A stretch of DNA of 64,000 nt from Sphingosinicella microcystinivorans (GCF_003634215.1 NZ_RBWX01000007.1:1102945-1166944); one strand, 5' to 3'. Positions 52,140-59,918 are shown, counted from the stretch's first letter. Translations and numbers: made by a program. The notes: a model not told the origin generated them from the sequence alone.

Positions 52140-52981
52140 GCGGACATCCACTGGCGGACGATTGCGGCGGCAGCGGCCGGGCGCGCGGCAACGGCATCCC
52201 CTGCGCGGCGAAGCGCAGGACTGCGGCCAGCATCGGCCATGAGCGCGAAGGTTGCGGGTTCCGATGGCGCTGGCTCAGGCGCGGGCATCACAACGGGCGT
52301 GTGCCGCCTGAAACTGCGCAGAATCAGGAACAGCGCAGCGAGGCCAAGCATGCCGATCAGGATAACGCGCGCGAGCGGCAAGGCTGCATCCACGGTGCCG
52401 GAAAATGCAGGCGTGGTCTCGGCCGCGGCGAAGCGCACGGTCTCGACGATCAGTGAGTCGCCGCGCATCGCGTCGAAGCCCACGGCGCCCTTCGCAAGGC
52501 GCGTGAAGCGCGCGAGTTCGGCCTTCGTGCGCGGCTCGTAGCGGACCCCATCCGGCGCTTTGACATGATGACCGTCGACCATGACCGAAACGGTGAGGCG
52601 GCGAATCTGGCCGCTGCTCCTGATGGTGGTCGTCTCGGTACTGTTCGTGCCGGGCTCTACGGCCTCCGAAACCTGCCGCGTCTGGTCCGGTTCGATCTCC
52701 GCAGAGACGACGGCGCGCACGTTTTCGCGGCCGACGATCGCGCCGATCATCCCTTCGACCTGTTCGCGCAGCCGGGTTTCGACGCCGGCCTGCCGATCGG
52801 AAATGGGTGTGGTGGCGGCAATGGGGGAGGGATCAGCCGGAGCGGGGGCGGGATCGCGCAGCAGCGAAAGGCCGAGCAGCGCTACGGCCGCGCAGAGCAG
52901 GGCGACAAGCAGCAACTGGGGCTTCCCGTTCTGCTCCAGCGCTTTCAAGTCCGGCGCTTTCTGGGCCTGTTCCACGCGCAC
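52136..52981 (-). CDS. fliF: Shortened FliF-like MS-ring protein (C-terminal half type)
   Basis: 281 residues against about 550 for full FliF. Residues 23-42 form the first membrane helix; the periplasmic part (~43-202) has only the last ring-building region, with QIRRLTVSVMVDG and GAVGFDAMRGDSLIVETVRF; helix two spans ~203-224. The C-terminal tail ends AAAAAIVRQWMSA, nearly identical to the FliG-binding helix of E. coli FliF (VIRQWMS). The first two ring-building motifs are absent, and sciP lies upstream, so this is not a split gene. Start: GTG 52981 after GGGAAA, or TTG 52999. It is coupled to fliG. Confidence 0.85.
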   Translation of the reverse strand: MRVEQAQKAPDLKALEQNGKPQLLLVALLCAAVALLGLSLLRDPAPAPADPSPIAATTPISDRQAGVETRLREQVEGMIGAIVGRENVRAVVSAEIEPDQTRQVSEAVEPGTNSTETTTIRSSGQIRRLTVSVMVDGHHVKAPDGVRYEPRTKAELARFTRLAKGAVGFDAMRGDSLIVETVRFAAAETTPAFSGTVDAALPLARVILIGMLGLAALFLILRSFRRHTPVVMPAPEPAPSEPATFALMADAGRSPALRRAGDAVAARPAAAAAIVRQWMSA

Positions 52982-53086
52982 ACGTTTCCCGACTGTCAAA
53001 CAATGCGGAACTGTGGGGCCCGGATGGTGAAAATGGCGTAAAGAAATGGCGGGTCGGGGGGCGGGATCCCCGTGTGCCAGACGCAG

Positions 53087-53124
53087 AAAGGGCGGCAGAC
53101 GTCCCCCGATGTCTACCGCCCTTT
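53087..53124. terminator. Long stem-loop between sciP and fliF
   Basis: AAAGGGCGG (53087-53095) pairs with CCGCCCTTT (53116-53124), and inner arms AGAC/GTCT continue the stem after one mismatch, leaving a loop near 53102-53108. A-run and T-run ends make it look like a bidirectional terminator. It would separate sciP transcription from the rotor genes or attenuate read-through into them. Confidence 0.6.
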
Positions 53125-53128
53125 GGCA

Positions 53129-53152
53129 GGCGCCCGCACAGGTAGGGGCGCC
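53129..53152. terminator. Second stem-loop just downstream of sciP
   Basis: GGCGCCC (53129-53135) pairs with GGGCGCC (53146-53152) around 10 bases, 18 bases past the sciP stop. It is stacked in tandem with the longer stem at 53087-53124. Confidence 0.45.
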
Positions 53153-53169
53153 GGTTGGCTAATATGGTG

Positions 53170-53466
53170 TCAGGCGCTTTCGCGGTCGTAGAGCGCCCGG
53201 TAGTGCTGAACGCGCGTGACGCGGAGGCCGGGCATTCCGACACGGTCGACGGCGCGTTCCCACGCTGCGAATTCTTCGGGACTGAGGCCATAGCGTTCGC
53301 ACGCGTCGTCCGCTGAGATGAGCCCGCCCTTCACCGCAGCCACGACCTCCGCCTTGCGGCGCACCACCCAGCGGCGCGTGTCCGACGGCGGCAACGTGTC
53401 GAGCGTAAGCGGCTCCCCAAGGGGGCCGATGACTGATGCAGGGCGAAACTTTTGATTTTCCATCAT
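53170..53466 (-). CDS. sciP: CtrA inhibitor SciP (DUF1153)
   Basis: 98 residues matching SciP over nearly the whole length: VIGPLGEPLTLDTLPPSDTRRWVVRRKAEVVAAVKGG, then the helix-turn-helix LISADDACERYGLSPEEFAAWERAVDR and VTRVQHYR. In Caulobacter SciP binds CtrA at promoters and blocks transcription of CtrA targets, including flagellar genes, early in the cell cycle. Two Met codons (53466 and 53463) start the frame. It sits directly upstream of the mini-fliF gene, separated by tandem stem-loops. DNA-binding regulator in the cytosol. Confidence 0.93.
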   Translation of the reverse strand: MMENQKFRPASVIGPLGEPLTLDTLPPSDTRRWVVRRKAEVVAAVKGGLISADDACERYGLSPEEFAAWERAVDRVGMPGLRVTRVQHYRALYDRESA

Positions 53467-53719
53467 TATTCTTTTGGCTCCAACACTACGCGACTGCCTT
53501 GTTGATGTACCCTAGCGCCAGACCCTTAAAAGAACGCCTAAACGCCAAGGTAAATTCTGCAGCAACAGAGCTTAACGCGACCCTTCCCATCTTAGTGTTT
53601 GAAATCGTTGTACCTGCCTTTAGCGAATCACCCAGATCGAGGAACCGCAAGCGCGGTCGTCGGGATTACATACGGGGCAGAACGTGCAAAAATCGTAAGC
53701 GCCCTCTATATGCGCGAGC

Positions 53720-54829
53720 ATGAGCAGCAATCTCGATATCGGCGGTCTTCGGCCCGGAGCGCGCGTTGTCGTCGCCATGTCCGGCGGCGTCGACTCGAGC
53801 GTCGTCGCGGCGCTCGTGAAAGATGCGGGCTACGAGACGATCGGGGTCACGCTTCAGCTTTACGATCACGGCGTCGCGGTGGGCAAGGCGGGCACCTGCT
53901 GCGCGGGGAGCGATATCCACGATGCGCGGCGCGTCGCCGACCGGCTTGGCATCGCGCATTACGTGCTCGACTACGAAAGCGCCTTCAAGGACAGCGTGAT
54001 CGAAGCGTTCGCCGACGAATATGTGCAGGGGCGCACGCCGATTCCCTGCGTGACGTGCAACCAGACCGTGAAGTTCCGCGATCTCCTCTCGGTCGCGCGT
54101 GACCTTGGCGCCGATGCGATGGCGACCGGCCATTATGTCCGGCGGGTAGATGGCGCGGGCGGGCCCGAATTGCACCGCGCGGTCGATCCGGCACGAGACC
54201 AGAGTTATTTCCTGTTCGCGACGACAGGGGAGCAGCTCAGCTACCTGCGCTTTCCGCTTGGCGGCATGGAGAAGCCGGCGGTGCGCGAACATGCGCGGCG
54301 CTTCGGGCTCGTGGTGGCGGACAAGCCGGATAGCCAGGACATCTGTTTCGTGCCCTCGGGCGATTATGCTGGGATCGTGCGCAAACTGCGTCCCGAGGCG
54401 GGTGAACCCGGCGAAATCGTCGACATGGGCGGCGCCGTGCTTGGGCAGCATCGCGGCCTCATCCATTACACGGTCGGCCAGCGGCGGGGCCTCGAGATCG
54501 GCGGGCTTGCCGATCCGCTCTACGTCGTGCGGCTGGAGCCGGAGACGCGGCGTGTCGTCGTCGGACCGCGCGCGGCGCTGGGTGTTGCGGCGGCTGTGCT
54601 CGGCAAGATCAACTGGCTGGGGCCGGCCATTGGCGATGGTCTCGACGTTCTCGCCAAGGTCCGCTCGATGGCAAAGCCCGCGCCCGCGCGCTTCGACGGC
54701 CAGCGGGTGACGTTCGCGGCGCCGGAATATGGCGTCGCGCCGGGGCAGGCGTGCGTTCTGTATGACGGCGAGCGGGTGCTCGGCGGCGGCTGGATCGACG
54801 GGACCGTCTCGGCGCTCGCCGCGGCGTGA
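53720..54829 (+). CDS. mnmA: tRNA-specific 2-thiouridylase MnmA
   Basis: 369 residues. The PP-loop SGGVDSS (21-27) binds ATP. Catalytic cysteines lie in [14 protein letters not shown] and [13 protein letters not shown]. The C-terminal beta-barrel ([25 protein letters not shown]) is typical. MnmA thiolates U34 in tRNA for Lys, Glu and Gln. Start ATG 53720 is preceded by weak ribosome-binding sequence. The 253-base gap between sciP and mnmA contains AT-rich sequence and a lone TTAA site, but no clear promoter. Confidence 0.96.
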   Translation: MSSNLDIGGLRPGARVVVAMSGGVDSSVVAALVKDAGYETIGVTLQLYDHGVAVGKAGTCCAGSDIHDARRVADRLGIAHYVLDYESAFKDSVIEAFADEYVQGRTPIPCVTCNQTVKFRDLLSVARDLGADAMATGHYVRRVDGAGGPELHRAVDPARDQSYFLFATTGEQLSYLRFPLGGMEKPAVREHARRFGLVVADKPDSQDICFVPSGDYAGIVRKLRPEAGEPGEIVDMGGAVLGQHRGLIHYTVGQRRGLEIGGLADPLYVVRLEPETRRVVVGPRAALGVAAAVLGKINWLGPAIGDGLDVLAKVRSMAKPAPARFDGQRVTFAAPEYGVAPGQACVLYDGERVLGGGWIDGTVSALAAA

Positions 54830-54833
54830 CCGT

Positions 54834-55535
54834 TCAGGTGCTGCGGGCGATGTTTGCCCAAACGGGAAGGTGATCGCTGGCGCGCTTCGCGGTTAGCGAG
54901 GTGTGGACGCCACTTTCTTCCACCTTGAAATGGTCGGAAACGAAGATGCGATCGAGCGTGCCGAGCGGGCGGCGCGTCGGGAAGCTGGGGCCGCAGGCGG
55001 CGCACTGGTGATGGCGCTGGAATTCCTTGAGCGCCTTGCTGTTCACCATCCAGTCGTTGAGGTCACCCATCAAGATGCTGGGAAGCTGCGTCGTGCGCTC
55101 GCCGAGGTGATCGACGAGCATCTTCGCCTGCCGCGCCCGATAGAGCCCGGACAGATCGAGGTGCATGCCGACGACGCGCACCGACTCGCCGCGCACGACG
55201 AGATCGGCGAGCACCGCGCCGCGCGGCTCCAGCATCGGGAGGAACAACGGTTCGCCGTGAATGATCTCGTGGTCCTTGCGGACTAGGATGGCGTTGCCGT
55301 GCCAGCCGATGCTGTTCGGTCGGTTCTCGATGGGAACGGCGCGGTAAGGGCTTTCCGCTTCGATCATGGCGCGGGGAATCGCGCTTGCCCGCTCGCCAAG
55401 CCGGCGGTCCGCCTCCTGTAGCGCGATGATGTCCGCATCGAGCTCGTTGAGCACGGCGAGCACGCGATCGGGCTTGCGGAGGCGATCGAGGCCGATGGCC
55501 TTGCGCATGTTGTAGCTGGCGACGCGGAGGGTCAT
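54834..55535 (-). CDS. Endonuclease/exonuclease/phosphatase-family protein
   Basis: A 233-residue EEP-fold protein with RVASYNMRKAIG (N-terminal strand), IALQEAD (metal-binding Glu), MHLDLSG, MGDLNDW and ASDHLPV (catalytic His pair), the usual metal-dependent nuclease or phosphodiesterase set. It has no signal peptide. The range of substrates includes DNA, nucleotides and phospholipids. Its stop lies four bases from the mnmA stop, convergent. The first copy of a 21-bp direct repeat lies 31 bases upstream of its start. Confidence 0.85.
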   Translation of the reverse strand: MTLRVASYNMRKAIGLDRLRKPDRVLAVLNELDADIIALQEADRRLGERASAIPRAMIEAESPYRAVPIENRPNSIGWHGNAILVRKDHEIIHGEPLFLPMLEPRGAVLADLVVRGESVRVVGMHLDLSGLYRARQAKMLVDHLGERTTQLPSILMGDLNDWMVNSKALKEFQRHHQCAACGPSFPTRRPLGTLDRIFVSDHFKVEESGVHTSLTAKRASDHLPVWANIARST

Positions 55536-55565
55536 GCGCGGGAAGATAGGTGCGCGGCGACGCTC

Positions 55566-55586
55566 TTCAAAGGGTGAAGCTGCCTT
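55566..55586. repeat. 21-bp direct repeat, copy 1 (left border of an AT-rich segment)
   Basis: TTCAAAGGGTGAAGCTGCCTT, identical to 56197-56217. It reproduces the last codons and stop of the PhzF gene on the far side of the intervening segment and serves no visible purpose here, so it looks like a duplicated junction left by an insertion. Confidence 0.8.
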
Positions 55587-55613
55587 GACTCAGGAAAATC
55601 TCCACCGATTGCT

Positions 55614-56201
55614 TTACCAGTTACCCGATCGTTTTTCTGAGTTTGGCTCGCAAACGTGCTGCGGAGGTCGAGAAATTCTATAACATTTATGCCAGTGCAT
55701 TACAGAAAAAACTCCAAACAATGCCCCAATTATAGAAAAATATATTGGCCAATTTTCAGCGTCATTTTTCATGTTTATTAACAAATCGTCGGCTCGTTCT
55801 TCAAAAGATACGATTTCGACGCCGTCAATTTTCATCTGGAGGATAACGTTATCTTGATATTTTGCGCCGGGTGTCGGTAACAAGATAACCTCTGCTTTTT
55901 TGCCAATCAACATGTCCCATATTTCACGGGTAGGGCAGTGCAAAGCAAAGCTGCTGTTAGCGCGACAACCCCACTTAACAACACCGTCCGCCGTGCGAAT
56001 TTGGTATGGTCTGTCGGACCATTTATAAGTGGGTTTCTGCTCGACGATACCAGTGTAGCGCGTGCCTGCGTCCAAACCTTTTGGTGGTGGAAATCGCGGA
56101 TATGATGATGTTTCAGTATAGATGTAGAAGAGCAAATAGCCGATGATCGCACCTGCTAGCAGTTTGGCTCTCCAGCGCCAGAGTTCTTGAACAGCGTTCA
56201 A
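55614..56201 (-). CDS. Hypothetical membrane protein in an inserted AT-rich segment
   Basis: I do not recognise a family. About 195 residues with a hydrophobic helix near residues 13-30 (LLAGAIIGYLLFYIY) and another near residues 165-182 (WPIYFSIIGALFGVFSVM), around a ~120-residue soluble domain with RYTGIVEQKP, Cys pairs (WGCRANSSFALHC) and a beta-rich stretch. It starts inside the direct repeat at TTG 56201, overlapping the PhzF stop, or at ATG 56234 within that gene. Base composition is visibly more AT-rich than all neighbours, suggesting recent transfer. No mobility gene is present. Confidence 0.7.
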   Translation of the reverse strand: MNAVQELWRWRAKLLAGAIIGYLLFYIYTETSSYPRFPPPKGLDAGTRYTGIVEQKPTYKWSDRPYQIRTADGVVKWGCRANSSFALHCPTREIWDMLIGKKAEVILLPTPGAKYQDNVILQMKIDGVEIVSFEERADDLLINMKNDAENWPIYFSIIGALFGVFSVMHWHKCYRISRPPQHVCEPNSEKRSGNW

Positions 56202-56217
56202 AGGGTGAAGCTGCCTT
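56197..56217. repeat. 21-bp direct repeat, copy 2 (right border, 3' end of the PhzF gene)
   Basis: Identical to 55566-55586. This copy is native, since it encodes the last residues (GSFTL) and stop codon of the PhzF gene. The spacing of 631 bases encloses the AT-rich gene. Confidence 0.8.
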
Positions 56218-57001
56218 CGATTACCGTGACGCACTTGCCGCCGAGCACCGCGCGCTCGCCTTCGAGGCGGCAGGCGACGCGGCCGCCGCGGCGGCTCGCC
56301 TGAAACGCCTGGAATGCCGGCTTGCCCAGCCGCTCCGCCCAGTAGGGCGTCAGCATGGCGTGCGCGGCGCCGGTGACGGGGTCTTCGTCGATCCCGGCAC
56401 CCGCCGCGAACACGCGGCTGACGACGTCGAAAGCGCCGTCGCCGGGTGCGGTGACGACGACGAGGTGGTTGCCCACTTCGCGCAGGAGCCCGAAATCGGG
56501 CTTCAAGGCGCGGACGGATGCGGCGTCGGGGACGACGTAGAGCCAGTTTTCACCCGGATAGGAGAGGACGGCTTCGGGCGTCAGGCCGAGCGCTTTCACC
56601 ACCCGCGGGTCCGCCGCGTCGGGCGTCGGGCGCCGGGCGGGGAGATCGAGCTCGTAGGCGCCGTTTGCACGCCGGACTTCCAGCACGCCTGCAAGGCGCG
56701 TCCGGAAGCGGATGCGATCGAGATCGACGTCGCGCGAGAGGAGATAGTGGCCGCTCGCGAGCGTCGCGTGGCCGCACAGGTCCACCTCTATCGCGGGGGT
56801 GAACCAGCGGAGGTCGTAGTCCGCGTCCGGTTCGTCCGAGGGGATGAAGAAGGCGGTTTCGGCGAGGTTGTTCTCCTCGGCGATCGCCTGCAACACGTCG
56901 TCGGCGAGCCACGATTCGAGCGGCATCACGGCGGCGGGATTGCCTTCGAAGGCGCGCGCCGCGAAGGCATCGATCTGGGCGAAGGGCAGCTTATTGGGCA
57001 T
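56198..57001 (-). CDS. PhzF-family isomerase/epimerase
   Basis: 267 residues with the diaminopimelate-epimerase-like fold. PFAQIDAFAARAFEGNPAAVMPLESWL near the N-terminus with the FxGNPAA motif, ETAFFIPS with the catalytic Glu, DLCGHATLASGHYLL and the C-terminal GIDEDPVTGAAHAML define PhzF proteins. Outside phenazine clusters these are general isomerases of unknown substrate. ATG 57001 lies inside the end of the upstream cation transporter gene (11-base overlap). Its 3' end is the source of the 21-bp duplication. Confidence 0.87.
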   Translation of the reverse strand: MPNKLPFAQIDAFAARAFEGNPAAVMPLESWLADDVLQAIAEENNLAETAFFIPSDEPDADYDLRWFTPAIEVDLCGHATLASGHYLLSRDVDLDRIRFRTRLAGVLEVRRANGAYELDLPARRPTPDAADPRVVKALGLTPEAVLSYPGENWLYVVPDAASVRALKPDFGLLREVGNHLVVVTAPGDGAFDVVSRVFAAGAGIDEDPVTGAAHAMLTPYWAERLGKPAFQAFQASRRGGRVACRLEGERAVLGGKCVTVIEGSFTL

Positions 57002-57914
57002 GGCTCTCTTCCTGCACGGGGTGCGTGTCGAAGTGTCCGCTCGGGTCGACGTGGACGAGGATGTCGCTGCCGGGGAAGGCTTCCAGCACGCGGGCCTCGA
57101 CAACGTCGACGATGTCGTGCGCGGCCTGCACGGTCATGTGCGGATCGACCCAGATGTGGAACTGAATGAAATCGGTGTGCCCCGCATGGCGCGTCTTCAG
57201 CTCGTGGATGCCTTCTACACCCTCCGCCGCGCAGACGAGGGCTTTCAATTGTTCGCGTTTCTCGTCCGGCCATTCCTTGTCCATCAGCATGTCGAGCGCG
57301 TGCTGAGCGGTCTTGAAGGCGCCCCACACGAGCCAGAGTGCAATGAATACGCCGAACAACGGGTCCGCACCGCGCATTCCAAGCATCGCATCCAGCACCA
57401 GCGCGGCGATGACGGAGAGATTGAGCAGCAGATCGGACTGGTAGTGCATCCGGTCCGCATCGATCGCGAGGGAGCCGGTGCGGCGGACGATAAGGCGCTG
57501 GTAGGAAACAAGCGCCAGAGTGACCAGAATCGCGAAGATCGAAACACCGATGCCGAGTTCTGCTTCGGCGGGCGGCGTGTCGTTCGCGAACGCCTGCACC
57601 GCGCGCCAGCCGATGCCGATAGCGGAAACGGTGATGAACACGGTTTGCAGCAGGGCTGCGATCGGCTCCGCCTTGCCGTGGCCGAAACGGTGGTCCGCGT
57701 CAGCCGGTTCAGCGGCGACGCGCACGCCGATGAGCGTGATGATCGAGGCGATGAGATCGAGTGCGGTGTCGGCGAGCGAGCCGAGCATCGCGACGGAGCC
57801 CGTTTCCATCGCGGCCCAGACCTTGACCGCGCCCAGAACGAAGGCCGCCGAGAACGAGGCAATCGCCGCCCGACGGGTGAGCTTGCCACGCGCCTCGAGC
57901 CTTTCGGCGTCCAT
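56991..57914 (-). CDS. Cation diffusion facilitator (FieF-like)
   Basis: A 307-residue CDF transporter with six membrane helices. LADTALDLIASIITLIGVRVAAEPADADHRFGHGKAE carries the Asp/His metal site of helix II and the HRFGHGK loop. Helix V (DRMHYQSDLLLNLSVIAALV) has the HxxxD pair; the C-terminal domain has HELKTRHAGHTDFIQFHIWVDP. It exports Zn2+, Fe2+ or other divalent metals in exchange for protons. ATG 57914 overlaps the pdxH stop by one base; the longer frame upstream is inside pdxH. Confidence 0.9.
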   Translation of the reverse strand: MDAERLEARGKLTRRAAIASFSAAFVLGAVKVWAAMETGSVAMLGSLADTALDLIASIITLIGVRVAAEPADADHRFGHGKAEPIAALLQTVFITVSAIGIGWRAVQAFANDTPPAEAELGIGVSIFAILVTLALVSYQRLIVRRTGSLAIDADRMHYQSDLLLNLSVIAALVLDAMLGMRGADPLFGVFIALWLVWGAFKTAQHALDMLMDKEWPDEKREQLKALVCAAEGVEGIHELKTRHAGHTDFIQFHIWVDPHMTVQAAHDIVDVVEARVLEAFPGSDILVHVDPSGHFDTHPVQEESHAQ

Positions 57915-58513
57915 CACGGATACTGCATCGAGCGCACCCAGCCGCTGCCGTCGCGGTCGAAGATGTAGCGCTCGTGCAGACGATTCGCGCGATCCTGCCA
58001 GAATTCGATTCGCGAAGGCACGACGCGGTAGCCCGACCAGTGCGGCGGGCGCGGCACGTCGCCGCCTTCGTATTTCGCAGTGAACTCGGCAACGCGGCCT
58101 TCCAGCGTCGCCCGGTCGCCCAGCGGTTGTGACTGAATGCTCGCCCATGCGCCGATCTGGGAGGCGCGGGGCCGCACGGCAAAATAGTCGTCCGCCTCTG
58201 CGGGCGTCACCGGCTCCACGGCGCCGTCGATGCGGACCTGCCGACGCAGCGATTTCCAATGGAAATTGAGGTGCGCGTGCGGGTTCGCGGCAAGCTCGCG
58301 GCCCTTCCGGCTCAGCGTGTTCGTGTAGAAGGTAAAGCCGCGCGGATCGACATCCTTCAGCAGCACGATCCGCACCGACGGCCGCCCAGCGGCATCCGCA
58401 GTCGCGAGCGACATGGCATTGGGATCGTTGAGCTCGGAGGCGGACGCCTCCTGAAACCAGCGGCCAAAGAGTTCGAAGGGATCGTCGGGAAGCGTCGTCA
58501 TGGCCGGCTTCAT
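57914..58513 (-). CDS. pdxH: Pyridoxamine 5'-phosphate oxidase
   Basis: About 199 residues of the FMN-dependent PdxH family, which oxidises pyridoxine or pyridoxamine phosphate to PLP. RIVLLKDVDPRGFTFYTNTLSRKGREL and LNFHWKSLRRQVRIDG bind FMN and substrate. SQIGAWASIQSQPL and RLHERYIFDRDGSGW end the fold. ATG 58513 (MKPAMTT) has GCAGGG upstream; ATG 58501 also fits. It is first in a minus-strand operon with the CDF and PhzF genes, and divergent from arsR across a perfect palindrome. Confidence 0.94.
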   Translation of the reverse strand: MKPAMTTLPDDPFELFGRWFQEASASELNDPNAMSLATADAAGRPSVRIVLLKDVDPRGFTFYTNTLSRKGRELAANPHAHLNFHWKSLRRQVRIDGAVEPVTPAEADDYFAVRPRASQIGAWASIQSQPLGDRATLEGRVAEFTAKYEGGDVPRPPHWSGYRVVPSRIEFWQDRANRLHERYIFDRDGSGWVRSMQYP

Positions 58514-58547
58514 AGACCCTGCAACGCGGGGAGGGAACCGCATGTCG

Positions 58548-58575
58548 GAATATTTCGATGATCATCGAAATATTC
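58548..58575. promoter_or_regulatory. 28-bp perfect palindrome, candidate ArsR operator
   Basis: Half site GAATATTTCGATGA (58548-58561) is followed by its exact reverse complement (58562-58575). It lies between pdxH and arsR, 56 bases before the arsR start; TTGACG (58577-58582) directly after it is a candidate -35 box, with TAATTC 16 bases on. A further half-like GGAAATAT lies at 58606. Symmetry and position fit an ArsR/SmtB repressor site. Confidence 0.7.
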
Positions 58576-58630
58576 ATTGACGCATGCTTTTGATTCGATA
58601 ATTCTGGAAATATAGAAGGATGAGTCGATT

Positions 58631-58972
58631 ATGCGCATTTCAACAAGCAGCGCTGCCATTGCGGCGCTCTCTGCGCTGGCGCAGGAGCATCGCCTTGCAG
58701 CGTTCCGGCTGCTCGTGGAGGCTGGGCCGGAAGGGCTTCCCGCCGGCACGGTAGCGGAGCACCTGGGCATGCCGCCGTCGTCGCTGTCGTTCCACCTCGC
58801 TCATCTCGAGCGGGCTGGGCTCGTTGCAAAAACGCGGCTGGGGCGGACGCTCATTTACAGCGCCCGGTTCGAAACCGTTCGCGGGCTCAGCGACTATCTT
58901 CTCGAAAACTGCTGCGGCGGGCGCACATGCACCGACACCGCAGCCCCAGAACGTCTCGCCAAAGGAGCCTGA
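58631..58972 (+). CDS. arsR: ArsR-family arsenic-responsive repressor
   Basis: A 113-residue winged-helix protein: ALAQEHRLAAFRLLVEAGPEGLPAGTVAEHLGMPPSSLSFHLAHLERAGLVAKTRLGRTLIYSARF. The cysteines are near the C-terminus (NCCGGRTC), not in the classic ELCVCDL helix, so this is the C-terminal-Cys type seen in other proteobacterial ArsR repressors. It binds As(III) and leaves the operator. First gene of an arsenic operon. Confidence 0.92.
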   Translation: MRISTSSAAIAALSALAQEHRLAAFRLLVEAGPEGLPAGTVAEHLGMPPSSLSFHLAHLERAGLVAKTRLGRTLIYSARFETVRGLSDYLLENCCGGRTCTDTAAPERLAKGA

Positions 58973-58975
58973 ACG

Positions 58976-59416
58976 ATGAAACGCCTGCATGTTCATGTCG
59001 CCGTAAGCGACCTCGACGCCTCGACCCGTTTTTATTCAGCGTTGTTCGCAGCCGAGCCGACCGTGATGAAGGCCGACTATGCCAAGTGGATGCTGGAAGA
59101 TCCGCGCGTCAACTTCGCCATTTCAACCCACGACGATGCCACGCCGGGCCTGTCGCATCTCGGCATACAGGTGGAAAACGCGGACGAACTGGCGGAGGTT
59201 TACGGGCGCCTGCAGAAAGCGGATCGCCCCGTTCTCGATGAAGGCGCGACGACGTGCTGCTACGCCAAATCCACCAAAAGCTGGATCGCCGACCCGCAGA
59301 ATATCGCCTGGGAGACCTTCCTGACGACGGGCGATGCTATCGACTACGGCACCGGGCCGGAACTGAGCCGCATTGCCGCCGATCCGGCCGCAACCGGCCA
59401 GCGCTGCTGCGGTTGA
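58976..59416 (+). CDS. arsI: ArsI-type C-As lyase (VOC/glyoxalase fold)
   Basis: 146 residues. MKRLHVHVAVSDLDASTRFYSALF begins a vicinal-oxygen-chelate fold with metal ligands His5, His61 and Glu113. The vicinal pair Cys94-Cys95 (EGATTCCYAKSTKSW) binds the arsenic atom, as in characterised ArsI, which cleaves methyl or aryl groups from trivalent organoarsenicals. CadI relatives share the fold, but the CC pair and ars context favour ArsI. It starts three bases after the arsR stop. Confidence 0.9.
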   Translation: MKRLHVHVAVSDLDASTRFYSALFAAEPTVMKADYAKWMLEDPRVNFAISTHDDATPGLSHLGIQVENADELAEVYGRLQKADRPVLDEGATTCCYAKSTKSWIADPQNIAWETFLTTGDAIDYGTGPELSRIAADPAATGQRCCG

Positions 59417-59420
59417 GACG

Positions 59421-59918
59421 ATGGAGCCTTACAACGTCCTCTTTCTGTGCACCGCGAACTCTGCGCGTTCGATTCTGGCCGAGGCCATATTGAACGAGAT
59501 CGGGGAGGGACGGTTTCGGGCGTTCAGCGCCGGCAGCCACCCGCGTGGTACGGTGAACCCGGCGGCGCTCGACGTACTACGCAGCCTTGGGCACAGTGTC
59601 GATGACCTGCGTTCCAAAAGCTGGGACGAGTTCGCGGAACCGGGGGCTCCCAAGCTCGATTTCGTGTTCACGGTCTGCGACAATGCGGCGGGTGAAGTCT
59701 GTCCGATCTGGCCGGGGCAGCCGGTGACGGCACACTGGGGAATCCCCGATCCAGCCGCCGTCCAGGGCAGCGAAGCCGAAATCCACGCTGCGTTCTTCGA
59801 TGCCTACCGGCAGCTGAAGAACCGCATTTCGCTGTTCACGGCGCTTCCCATCGCATCCATTGACCGGCTGAGCCTTAGGCATCGGCTGGCTGAGATCGGG
59901 AAGGGCGATGCGGCATGA
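59421..59918 (+). CDS. arsC: Arsenate reductase, low-molecular-weight phosphatase type
   Basis: 165 residues with an N-terminal P-loop LFLCTANSARS (CX5R, Cys10 and Arg16) and further redox cysteines (FTVCDNAAGEVCP), as in thioredoxin-coupled ArsC. It reduces As(V) to As(III) for export by Acr3. The ATG lies four bases after the arsI stop; an earlier in-frame start reads into arsI. Its stop overlaps acr3 (ATGA). Confidence 0.93.
   Translation: MEPYNVLFLCTANSARSILAEAILNEIGEGRFRAFSAGSHPRGTVNPAALDVLRSLGHSVDDLRSKSWDEFAEPGAPKLDFVFTVCDNAAGEVCPIWPGQPVTAHWGIPDPAAVQGSEAEIHAAFFDAYRQLKNRISLFTALPIASIDRLSLRHRLAEIGKGDAA

Noticed and set aside
52136-52981. Mini-fliF as a decayed pseudogene
   Set aside because: The frame is intact, motifs and the FliG-binding tail are conserved, it overlaps fliG in a normal translational coupling, and no remnant of the missing half is found upstream.
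53526-53541. Possible CtrA box upstream of sciP (TTAA ... CTAA)
   Set aside because: The spacing is 8 rather than 7 bases and the second half is CTAA, so it does not meet the TTAA-N7-TTAA consensus.
55587-56196. Insertion sequence or transposon
   Set aside because: There is no transposase or integrase and no terminal inverted repeats; only direct repeats and one cargo-like gene are present.
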